Source: Coleofasciculus sp040219735 (GTDB taxonomy: Bacteria > Cyanobacteriota > Cyanobacteriia > Cyanobacteriales > Coleofasciculaceae). From it: a stretch of DNA of 64,000 nucleotides. Both the position numbers and the translations under genes were made by a program. Below are positions 44,408 to 51,950 of this stretch, in pieces. The notes below the pieces were generated by a model. The model did no database searches, was not told the origin of the DNA, and saw nothing but the letters and a program-made list of their open reading frames with translations. Each line of letters opens with the position of its first letter. The first letter of the stretch is position 1. The DNA is taken from NCBI GenBank assembly GCA_040219735.1, contig JAVJRX010000165.1. The stretch is one strand, 5' to 3'.

Positions 44408-46270
44408 CTAACTGCTACTACTGGATCGACGTTCTAGCCGATTTAACACACGGGTAATGAGTTCAGGCTCTACTATCGGTTTTTTCACGTAATCATCAGC
44501 ACCGACGGTAAAAACTTGCTGCACCGTTTGCACTTCTGTATGGGCGGAGAGAAATAGCACGGGTAAGTTATTCCAGCGTAAGTCATGACGAACCACTTGA
44601 CATAACTCTATGCCACTATATTCCGGCATTTCTACGTCTAAAATTAGTAAGTCAGGGGATACGGCTTCTAGGACGTCCCAGAAGCGTTGGGGATGTGCCA
44701 AGGTAGTCACCTTTAGTCCCCAGGGTTGCAGCAAGTGGCGCAGCAGGGCGAGGATTTGCTCGTCATCATCCACGACTAAGACTTTAGCTTCCCCCAATTT
44801 CTGCTGATTAATCGCTTGAGTCACCGCGTGCAAAATTTCTGGGGGAGTCATGGGTTTCTGTAAAAAGGTAGCAGCACCTAGACGAGCGGCTTTTACTCGA
44901 CTGCTGAGGTGATTTTGACTGGAAAAGATGAAAACGGGAATTTCTGAGTGTTGGTTAGCGAGTTCTGCTAGGAGTTCAAAGCCGTTTTCTTGGGTGTCAG
45001 CAAAGGTGAGATCCAGCAAAATTACATCAGGAGGATGTAGCGCGATCGCTCGTTTGGCGGCTTGAAGGTGAGGGGCGCTATTCACCTGCAATCCCCAGGC
45101 TTTTGCTTCGATTTCTATATGTTGAGTGAGGATCTGATCATCGTCAATAACCAATAATTGGGCTGGGGAAGTGGAAAAAGTTGGCGGATCACAGACAGGG
45201 GGCGCCACCTGAACAAGGGCGGGTTTGGTTGCGATCGCCTGTTGGAGTGAGTCTATTAAATGTTTCAGCTTCTGGGCGTCTGGCGGCGTTGCTTTTGTCT
45301 GAGTCTGCAAAAGCTGTTCGATTTCGCGTGCGATTTGAGAACCCTCTGCACAACCAAACGATCCTAATGAGCCAACTAATCGGTGTGCTTCCATTTTGGC
45401 ATGCTCATAGAGTTGCTGATTCAGGGTTCCTGTCGCTAGGGTTAAACTCACTTGCCTAAATACGTCTAGCTTTTCCGGGAGGCTTTCTTTAAACTTTTGC
45501 CAAATTTTGGCAACCGCCGCCATGACTTTAGCTTCAGACGTGTCATGATAGATTTCTACATTTTCCCGGATTTTTTTGTCTTCTTGTTCCTGAGTGGGTG
45601 CATCTTTGAGGCGATACCCTACGCCGTATACTGTTTCAATTAAATTAATTTTTATCCCGGCGGCTTTAAGCTTTTGCCGCAACCCTTTAATCTGGGTGGT
45701 TACGGCTTCCTCACCGGGAAATTCATCACTCGACCAAATGTGATTGAGGATAGCACTGCGGCTAAAAATACGTCGAGGATGACGCAGGAATAGTTCTAAC
45801 AATCCGTATTCTTTGGGTGTTAAGTGTAATAATTTTCCTTTATACATCACTTCACCCGTATCCGGTTCTAGCCGCAGCTTCTCCCAGGTCAACACCTTTG
45901 ATATTGTGGAGTGACGCCGCCGCAATAATGCCCGAATTCGCGCTATCAATTCGCACAGATCATAGGGTTTAATTACATAGTCATCCGCACCCGCCTCTAA
46001 TCCGCGAATGCGATCGGCGCTACTTCCCTTAGGGCTGACGAGGATAATCGGCATTTGAGAACCCTGATGGCGCAGTTTTTGGCATAGATGAATGCCATCT
46101 AGCTTTTGAGGTGTGACGTCTAAGACAGCTAAGTCATAGTGAGAGGTTTGAGCCAGTTCCAGTCCATGATCAGGATTCGTTGCTGCTTCAATGGTGTAGT
46201 TATGGGCTGTGAGTGCTTCAATCAGGGGTGAAGCTGTCACTGGATCATCATCGACTATCAGAATCTTCAT
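44408..46270 (-). CDS. Response regulator REC-OmpR wHTH-Hpt-REC-REC
   Basis: A 620-aa regulator. REC1 (1-118; phospho-Asp D51 in LAVLDVTP), OmpR/PhoB winged helix (about 128-223; HLTPKEYGLLELFLRHP, ETVYGVGYRL), an Hpt domain (about 245-330; H296 in EAHRLVGSLGSFGC), REC2 (about 373-488; DVILLDLTFAD) and REC3 (about 495-612; LLILDVEMPEYSG). It can both bind DNA and relay phosphate internally. Similar composite regulators occur in cyanobacteria; its kinase is not adjacent. The GT26 gene converges on its 3' end. Confidence 0.92.
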   Translation of the reverse strand: MKILIVDDDPVTASPLIEALTAHNYTIEAATNPDHGLELAQTSHYDLAVLDVTPQKLDGIHLCQKLRHQGSQMPIILVSPKGSSADRIRGLEAGADDYVIKPYDLCELIARIRALLRRRHSTISKVLTWEKLRLEPDTGEVMYKGKLLHLTPKEYGLLELFLRHPRRIFSRSAILNHIWSSDEFPGEEAVTTQIKGLRQKLKAAGIKINLIETVYGVGYRLKDAPTQEQEDKKIRENVEIYHDTSEAKVMAAVAKIWQKFKESLPEKLDVFRQVSLTLATGTLNQQLYEHAKMEAHRLVGSLGSFGCAEGSQIAREIEQLLQTQTKATPPDAQKLKHLIDSLQQAIATKPALVQVAPPVCDPPTFSTSPAQLLVIDDDQILTQHIEIEAKAWGLQVNSAPHLQAAKRAIALHPPDVILLDLTFADTQENGFELLAELANQHSEIPVFIFSSQNHLSSRVKAARLGAATFLQKPMTPPEILHAVTQAINQQKLGEAKVLVVDDDEQILALLRHLLQPWGLKVTTLAHPQRFWDVLEAVSPDLLILDVEMPEYSGIELCQVVRHDLRWNNLPVLFLSAHTEVQTVQQVFTVGADDYVKKPIVEPELITRVLNRLERRSSSSS

Positions 46271-46402
46271 GGGAAAGGGGAGAATTGGGAATGGGGTTGC
46301 TCTGTATTCCCTTTGATCTTCACCTTTTTCTTAGGGATTCTTGACTGAAAAGTACACAATCCTCAATAAAAGTTAGGATTAATTCAAGAAAATGCTGTAC
46401 CT

Positions 46403-46432
46403 GTAGGGGACAATTCATGAATTGTCCCCTAC
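46403..46432. repeat. 30-bp perfect palindrome
   Basis: The left half GTAGGGGACAATTCA is followed at once by its exact reverse complement. It lies about 130 bp upstream of the response regulator and next to a MITE-like element. Confidence 0.8.
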
Positions 46433-46433
46433 T

Positions 46434-46528
46434 TATAGCAGTCGCCAAAGTCCTTAGGACATCAGATGAATGCCGTTTATTATTTCGATGCACGCAGGTG
46501 TGTCCTAACCGTTGTGGCGGTTGCTATA
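46434..46528. mobile_element. MITE-like element with about 27-bp inverted ends
   Basis: The left end TATAGCAGTCGCCA...CCTTAGGACA and right end (read inwards on minus strand) TATAGCAACCGCCA...GGTTAGGACA are imperfect terminal inverted repeats of a 95-bp element without coding capacity. TA at the tips fits an IS630/Tc1-type TA target. Its right end touches the stop codon of the PEP-CTERM gene (46529-46531). Confidence 0.65.
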
Positions 46529-47215
46529 TCACCGCTGGCGACGACGGATTAGAGTTAATGAGCCAGCGACTAGTCCTAATGCAGCTAACGTTGCTGGTTC
46601 AGGGATAGATTCCTTAGTTTCCATAGCCGTGATGATAAAGTCTTGGAAATCTCCATCGTTTCCACCACCTTTGTCATCGAAAGCAATCGTCACTTTACCT
46701 AAAGCCGGATCAGATGAACCTTCTCCTGGTTCAGTATAGGGAGGCAGAACGACGCCATCGAAAACAAACGCCTGACGATTTGCCGGAGTATTTAGAGCAT
46801 CGGTGGAGTAAACGAACCCATTTGTTCCGGCTGGCTTGTTATTCCCGGAGAAGAGAGCCAAACTGTATTCGATACCAGCTTCAAAGGTGAACAAATTTGT
46901 GCAAGAAGAGCTACCAGGTACTGTTACACTGGTTGGACAAGTCCCAATAAAATCGGGACTTGTATCATCAAACGGCTCATTCTCCTTAAACAGAGTAAAT
47001 ACTGGGTCGGTCGGATTAGCCGCTTCTACAATAAATAAGGTGGACTTGAAAGCGCCTTGAGACCGAATGAAGTCAAAATCTATTTGGGTATCCGTATCAA
47101 ATAAGATACCGTTATTGCCAAACTCGACTGTCGCTGCTTTGGCTGGCATGGTAGATAGGGTTAACGCACTGCCAACGGCTAATCCGAGAATAGTTGAGGT
47201 TGTTTTGAGATGCAT
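46529..47215 (-). CDS. PEP-CTERM anchored exported protein
   Basis: A 228-aa protein with a Sec signal peptide (about 1-27; ILGLAVGSALTLSTMPAKA) and a C-terminal PEP-CTERM tag: SIPEPATLAALGLVAGSLTL then RRRQR. The tag is cut by an exosortase and the protein goes to the surface or matrix. The central part is beta-rich, with two cysteines (TCPTSVTVPGSSSCTN) that could form a disulfide. Secreted adhesive/matrix role is likely from the tag only. The stop codon abuts the MITE-like element. Confidence 0.88.
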   Translation of the reverse strand: MHLKTTSTILGLAVGSALTLSTMPAKAATVEFGNNGILFDTDTQIDFDFIRSQGAFKSTLFIVEAANPTDPVFTLFKENEPFDDTSPDFIGTCPTSVTVPGSSSCTNLFTFEAGIEYSLALFSGNNKPAGTNGFVYSTDALNTPANRQAFVFDGVVLPPYTEPGEGSSDPALGKVTIAFDDKGGGNDGDFQDFIITAMETKESIPEPATLAALGLVAGSLTLIRRRQR

Positions 47216-47318
47216 AGTCTAGTTTCCGTGGTCGTTAGTGAAAAGGTTGCTATGCTATCTATAGTATGATAGGTTGGCTGCTATACAGCATTTTCAGTGT
47301 AAAATTCTTTATCTACCT

Positions 47319-49067
47319 TTAGATAGATTTCTTAACCGCGACCCAACGACTAGCTATGGGCATCCGCCAACCGGTACCAAATGCCCGATCAGTAATCTTT
47401 AATCCTGGTGGTGCTTGGCGGCGCTTAAATTCTGCCCGTGCTACCATTTGCATCACTTTATGGACAATCTCTGGATCATGTCCGGCGTCGATGATTTGGT
47501 GGGCAGATTGATGGTCATGAATCAGGCGTTGTAAGATATCATCCAGAATGGTGTATTCAGGTAAGGAGTCTTGGTCAGTTTGATCCGGTTTTAGTTCAGC
47601 ACTTGGAGGTTTGGCTAAGACATTCGCGGGAATAATTTCTGGTTGGGTATCCGATAAGGGCTTTGGGGTAGCTTGGCTTTGCGATGCCTTAGCTTGGGTA
47701 GAATTAAGCCACTCACAGAGGGAATAAACGCGGGTTTTGGGAACATCCGCGATCGCGGCTAATCCACCGTTCATATCCCCATAGAGAGTACAGTACCCCA
47801 CCGCCATCTCTGACTTATTCCCCGTCGAGATTAGCAGATAGTCAAACTTATTCGCGATCGCCATTAACAAGTTTCCCCGAATCCGGGCTTGAATATTCTC
47901 CTCAGCTGTGCCAAATTCGGTGCCGGCAAATAGGGGTTCTAAGGTTTGGTCATACCCCTGCATCAAGTCGCCAATGGGCAAGGTATGAGTTTTAATCCCT
48001 AAATTCTTGGCTAAAGCTAGGGCATCATCGATGGAGTGTTTAGAGGAATGGGGGGATGGCATGAGAACACCAAGTACATTTTCTGACCCCAAGGCTTCTG
48101 TGGCAAGGGCAGCAACTAGGGATGAATCAATTCCCCCACTCAAACCAATCACCACCCGTTTAAAGCCACATTTGCGGGCATAGTCTCGCACCCCTAGAAC
48201 TAAAGCCGACCATATTTGAGCATTTATACTCTTTGGGGCGGGTGCGATCGCACTCTGGCGTAAATCCCGTTGGAGGGTATCAAAGTCTACCAGCAAAACA
48301 TCGGTTTCAAAGGCAGGGGCGCGACAAACCATTTCCCCGGCGCGGTTAAATCCCACACTACTCCCATCAAAGATTAAGTCGTCATTTCCCCCCACCTGAT
48401 TGGCGTAGAGAATCGGTTGCTGATAACGCCTAGCGCTATGTTGCAACATAGCTTCCCGCAGTTGTTGTTTGCCCACACTATAGGGCGATGCGGAGAGATT
48501 GACGATCAAATCAACCTTTTGCTGGACTAAGTCGGTAATAGGATTGAACTGATAAGTACGCTTCCCCCAAAACTCCTCATCGTTCCACAGATCCTCGCAA
48601 ATCGTCACGCCAATTTTAATTGGGGTAGCTGAGTGTGCCTCTAATGTAAATGAATTAGTCTGGACTCCGGCTTCAAAATAGCGGTTCTCATCAAAGACAT
48701 CATAGGTTGGCAACAGGCGCTTATGAAACACCTGCTGTACCTTACCGCCCTCCAACAGGGCAATACTATTGAATAAAGGTTTACCTCCCGAACTCTCAGC
48801 TTTGGGATTCGCTGTCACTGTTCCCACCAAAACCCCTAGGGTTGAGGGTAACTGTTGGGCTAAGGTGTCCAGACATTCTGTCATGGACTCCATAAAACTG
48901 GGATTTAATAGCAAGTCTCGCGGCGGATATCCACACAGGGATAGTTCAGGCGTCAATAAGAGGCGGACACCCTGACGCGCCGCCTGATTCGCCGCATCAA
49001 GGATTTTTTGGGCATTGCTGGTTAAGTCGCCAATCGTGGGATTGAGTTGTGCGATCGCAAGTTTCAT
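47319..49067 (-). CDS. nadE: Glutamine-dependent NAD+ synthetase
   Basis: The start at 49067 (MKLAIAQLNPTIGDL) is the usual one; a GTG at 49076 adds three residues. 582 aa. The N-terminal nitrilase-like glutaminase (about 1-270) has Glu in LLLTPELSLCGYPP, Lys in HKRLLPTYDVFDE and the catalytic Cys in VTICEDLW. The C-terminal synthetase (about 275-580) has the P-loop GLSGGIDSSLVAALA and STGNKSEMAVGYCTLYGDM. An internal linker (about 465-500; SQSQATPKPLSDTQPEI) is longer than in many homologues. Last step of NAD synthesis, cytosolic. Confidence 0.95.
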   Translation of the reverse strand: MKLAIAQLNPTIGDLTSNAQKILDAANQAARQGVRLLLTPELSLCGYPPRDLLLNPSFMESMTECLDTLAQQLPSTLGVLVGTVTANPKAESSGGKPLFNSIALLEGGKVQQVFHKRLLPTYDVFDENRYFEAGVQTNSFTLEAHSATPIKIGVTICEDLWNDEEFWGKRTYQFNPITDLVQQKVDLIVNLSASPYSVGKQQLREAMLQHSARRYQQPILYANQVGGNDDLIFDGSSVGFNRAGEMVCRAPAFETDVLLVDFDTLQRDLRQSAIAPAPKSINAQIWSALVLGVRDYARKCGFKRVVIGLSGGIDSSLVAALATEALGSENVLGVLMPSPHSSKHSIDDALALAKNLGIKTHTLPIGDLMQGYDQTLEPLFAGTEFGTAEENIQARIRGNLLMAIANKFDYLLISTGNKSEMAVGYCTLYGDMNGGLAAIADVPKTRVYSLCEWLNSTQAKASQSQATPKPLSDTQPEIIPANVLAKPPSAELKPDQTDQDSLPEYTILDDILQRLIHDHQSAHQIIDAGHDPEIVHKVMQMVARAEFKRRQAPPGLKITDRAFGTGWRMPIASRWVAVKKSI

Positions 49068-49110
49068 CAGAGACACTCAATAGGCTGGCTAGGTTCAAAG
49101 TGACGTACCC

Positions 49111-49134
49111 AACGCTCCCCTACGGGAGAGCGTG
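49111..49134 (-). ncRNA. Candidate omegaRNA/transposon-end hairpin at the tnpB stop
   Basis: On the minus strand ACGCTCTCCCGTAGGGGAGCGT folds into a bulged stem with a GTA loop that includes the tnpB stop codon. In IS200/IS605 elements the 3' end of tnpB overlaps the guide-type RNA scaffold and right end, so this is a plausible scaffold piece. The full RNA limits and any guide cannot be set by eye. Confidence 0.4.
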
Positions 49135-50511
49135 GGCAACTGATGCCTTGAATAAGACGGTCAGAACTTCCTTAGCGGTACTATTAGTAGTAGAGGAAAC
49201 TACTACCGGATTCCCGCGACGGCGTTTTATGGTGGGGAACACGTCCAGCCCCACACGTTTGAGGTTGATAGCGGCATTAACATCTCTGTCAACCCAGAGT
49301 TTTAGCTCTTCATCCCAGTAGCTACGAATAGAGCAGTCGGTGAATACGAATTCATCCTTATAGCTCAAGAGCTGGGATGTGTATGCCGGATTCTTTTCAA
49401 TTACACTAGCCCCAGCTTTTCCAGCTATGTAACCGAGGATTGAAAAGAATTGTCCATAAGCAGCGTCAAGCCAGGATTTATTTAGTCCGGACTTGGCGCT
49501 TTGTCCGTTGTAAAGATACTTCCCTTGCCCATCCTGTTTAGGGGCATTGCGCTTAGTTAATCCGGCAATGTTTAGAGCTTCGTGGAAGAAGACTTTTTTA
49601 CCAGTTCTTACTAACTTATGGGCAGTTTTGTACTGAAAGTCTTTACGAGAACGCGCAATTTGTTGATGCAACTTACCTTCATGTTTGGCTAGCTTTCTGC
49701 GCCGCGACGATCCCTTTTTCCTCGCATTCTTCTTGGTTTGAAGCTTACCTAGCTTACCTAGGCTCTTCCTCAACGGTTTAAGAGAAGGGAGATTTTTTCC
49801 TTCTGATGTTGCCAGGTAAATATCCTCATTTAGGACAGCATCAATTCCCATTGAGTTGTCCCAAGTCGGGACGATTTCTTCAGGTTTGAACTCAGGAACG
49901 GATCGAGCGTCTAACACAAAGTTAGCGTACCATCCATCCGATTTCTTGGTGACGCTGACTTGCTTGAGATTAAATCCGGCTGGGAGAGGGCGATGAGTTC
50001 TGACTTTAACCAACCCAATTTTGGGTAGCTTGAGATAAAGCCATTTACCATTAACTGTGCAAAACTTTAGCCACTCATTTTTAGCCCCATCGAACACCAT
50101 TGTCCGGTAGCGAGACTCGTTCTTAATCCTGGGTCTTCCCGAACGCTTTCCGTTTTTGTCTCCTTGAATATACCGGGTCATAGCCTTCTCAACTCGTTTG
50201 CAAACATCTTGCAAAATAGTAGAGTAGACCCCGTTGAAGTTCAATAACTCACCCGACCACTTCACCAGCACCAAGTCTTCTTTAATGACTGGAAGTTGAA
50301 GTTTTTGATTGTAGTAATTGGGGCGGTCTTTGAGTTCCGGAAGATGACAAACTAAGGGACAGGCATTAACCGAGCAACGATTTTGCTCCCACCAATTTAT
50401 CCGCTCACCTAGCATTCGGTTGTACCAATAACGGCAAATCCGCAAACTCTCAGTTAGCTGAACTTTCTGAGAAGATTGCGGATAGATGCGGTACTGGTAC
50501 GTTGTCTTCAT
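49120..50511 (-). CDS. tnpB: TnpB (RNA-guided nuclease family), zinc ribbon lost
   Basis: A 463-aa IS200/IS605 accessory protein. N-terminal helix-turn-helix part (TYQYRIYPQSSQKVQL, SLRICRYWYNRML), then the split RuvC domain with D224 (MGIDAVL), E311 (FFHEALNIAGL) and D410 (VDRDVNAAINL). The usual two CxxC pairs between E and the last D are absent: the region reads PAYTSQLLSYKDEFVFTD, with only one Cys after it. Catalytic residues are complete, so nuclease activity is possible. An Arg/Lys-rich insertion (KKNARKKGSSRRRKL) may bind RNA. Confidence 0.9.
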   Translation of the reverse strand: MKTTYQYRIYPQSSQKVQLTESLRICRYWYNRMLGERINWWEQNRCSVNACPLVCHLPELKDRPNYYNQKLQLPVIKEDLVLVKWSGELLNFNGVYSTILQDVCKRVEKAMTRYIQGDKNGKRSGRPRIKNESRYRTMVFDGAKNEWLKFCTVNGKWLYLKLPKIGLVKVRTHRPLPAGFNLKQVSVTKKSDGWYANFVLDARSVPEFKPEEIVPTWDNSMGIDAVLNEDIYLATSEGKNLPSLKPLRKSLGKLGKLQTKKNARKKGSSRRRKLAKHEGKLHQQIARSRKDFQYKTAHKLVRTGKKVFFHEALNIAGLTKRNAPKQDGQGKYLYNGQSAKSGLNKSWLDAAYGQFFSILGYIAGKAGASVIEKNPAYTSQLLSYKDEFVFTDCSIRSYWDEELKLWVDRDVNAAINLKRVGLDVFPTIKRRRGNPVVVSSTTNSTAKEVLTVLFKASVAHALP

Positions 50512-50589
50512 CGGGGTGTTTGTTTTTGGCTACACTGATTATAGCAAATAAATGTGCAACTGTTTATCGTTCATCTTCTGTTTCAGTAC

Positions 50590-50794
50590 TACCCTCAAAT
50601 GTCTTTACCGAAATTTGAAGGGTAGCCTTAAGTCCGTTTCTAGCCGCAGGATTCGGCAGGAATTTTCGGATGAAGTAAATGCCACTTACGGGAAAGATGT
50701 GTTCTGGAACAAGTCCTACTTTATCGCTTCGTGTGGTGGTGTTACTGTTTCTGTTCTTAAGAAGTATGTCGAAGGACAAGATACACCGGATTGA
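50590..50794 (+). pseudogene. C-terminal remnant of TnpA (Y1 transposase)
   Basis: The frame encodes LKSVSSRRIRQEFSDEVN, then FWNKSYFIASCGGVTV and VLKKYVEGQ before the stop. This is the C-terminal third of IS200/IS605 TnpA, with the catalytic Tyr and following Gln in KKYVEGQ. The N-terminal HUH half is missing; the upstream sequence up to tnpB gives no continuation. Not functional. Confidence 0.8.
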
Positions 50795-50856
50795 CAGCCT
50801 CCGTACCTTCGGCTGTCCGCCTATCCATCCCGACGCTGTACCCTACGGGTACAGCG
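50793..50856 (+). repeat. IS end hairpins downstream of the tnpA remnant
   Basis: Two hairpins: GACAGCC / GGCTGTC (50793-50817) overlapping the tnpA stop, and a perfect 10-bp stem CGCTGTACCC / GGGTACAGCG with TAC loop (50834-50856). Subterminal hairpins are the recognition sites for TnpA in this IS family. Confidence 0.6.
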
Positions 50857-51015
50857 CGGGGCTTCCGGCGAAGAAAGCTAACATGTCATTAGTCGTTAGT
50901 CATTAGTCTTGCCGTAACTGATGACAGGAACTAGCGTTGAAGACAATCGTCATGGCTTAGATTGAAAGCGACTGTGGCAATAGATCTCAAGACTAGATTA
51001 GAAGAAGGTTATACC

Positions 51016-51849
51016 ATGGGTGGTCTTAAGCATTTTACCTATCTCGGTACGGTTACGCTAATCTTCGGGTTGGCGTTGGCTTTCGCTGCACCTCGAATCA
51101 AAGCCCAGTCATTCGATATTAGTTTAAAGTTTCCTCCAGGAGAAAATATTGGCGCACCCCAGAGAACCGGCGGGGGCGGACAACGGGGTATAGCTTGTGT
51201 TACCGGAAAGACACGATTAACGGCGCTAACGCCAATGAATAATCTAACGACTACCATATCTTCCAACCCCAGCTTGTTTTGGTATATTCCCCCCACACAA
51301 GCGCAGTCAGCCGATTTTCTGCTTGTGGACGAGGAAAACCAGGAAGTTTACTACTATACACAAATACCCCTAACCCAAATTCCCGGTATTTTAGAATTCA
51401 AGCTTCCTGATCACATCTCTCTGGCAACTGACACAAGGTATAGTTGGACATTGGCATTAGTGTGTAACCCTGATGATCGCAGTAAGGATCATGTTGTTCG
51501 AGGTTTAATCCAGCGTCAACCGATTCAGAACGGAACCACCCCACCCGCAGAACTGCAAACCCTTCTTGATGCACTCGTAAATCAACCCGAACGGATCAAA
51601 CAACATCTTCAAGACGAAGCCTCTAACTATGCCAAAGAAATGATTTGGGCAGAAACGCTGATGATTTTAGCTCGACTCTATCAACAATTTCCCAATGACT
51701 CCGCGATCGCAGATGAGATACAAGAATTGTTAACATCGGTGGAGTTGGACAATATTCCCATTGAGTGTTTGGTTCACTCCTGTGCGGTTGAAACTCAAGA
51801 TGCTCAGGAAACTCAAGATGCTGAGGCGATGAGAGAGTTCAAAGATTGA
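51016..51849 (+). CDS. DUF928 secreted protein
   Basis: The ATG at 51016 has GAAGG 7 nt upstream. 277 aa. A signal peptide (about 8-31; TYLGTVTLIFGLALAFAAPR ... AQS) is followed by DUF928: a glycine-rich segment (RTGGGGQRG), LTALTPMNN, TISSNPSLFWYIP and YSWTLALVCNPDD. The C-terminus has a short duplication (ETQDAQETQDAEA) and ends exactly where an IS-type boundary TTGA begins, so the native tail may have been replaced. DUF928 proteins commonly sit next to CHASE2 cyclases, as here. Confidence 0.88.
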   Translation: MGGLKHFTYLGTVTLIFGLALAFAAPRIKAQSFDISLKFPPGENIGAPQRTGGGGQRGIACVTGKTRLTALTPMNNLTTTISSNPSLFWYIPPTQAQSADFLLVDEENQEVYYYTQIPLTQIPGILEFKLPDHISLATDTRYSWTLALVCNPDDRSKDHVVRGLIQRQPIQNGTTPPAELQTLLDALVNQPERIKQHLQDEASNYAKEMIWAETLMILARLYQQFPNDSAIADEIQELLTSVELDNIPIECLVHSCAVETQDAQETQDAEAMREFKD

Positions 51850-51880
51850 CATCCTCCCCCAGCTGAAAGCACGGGGGATT
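51846..51880 (-). mobile_element. Orphan IS200/IS605 right-end-like hairpin
   Basis: TTGACATCCTCCCCC...GGGGGATTCC; read on the minus strand it is GAATCCCCC-hairpin-GGGGGAGGATGTCAA, the form I associate with right ends of cyanobacterial IS200/IS605 elements. TCAA would be the cleaved tetranucleotide, and it contains the DUF928 stop codon. No transposase is attached. Confidence 0.55.
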
Positions 51881-51950
51881 CCCTACCAGTTATTTAAGCC
51901 TCTAAATTCCAGCTAGTCGAATATATCCCACTCAGAATCTATTAGTTTAG

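Larger units (their letters stand above)
49080..50880. mobile_element. IS200/IS605-type element, degenerate
   Basis: The approximate limits are set by end-like hairpins at 49111-49134 and 50793-50856. It contains tnpB (minus) and the 3' part of tnpA (plus) in divergent order, as in IS605-like elements. The tnpA remnant lacks its HUH-containing N-terminus, so the element should not move on its own. Exact tips were not determined. Confidence 0.6.

Noticed and set aside
49080..50880. Active IS605 element
   Set aside because: tnpA lacks its catalytic HUH half, so autonomous movement is not supported.
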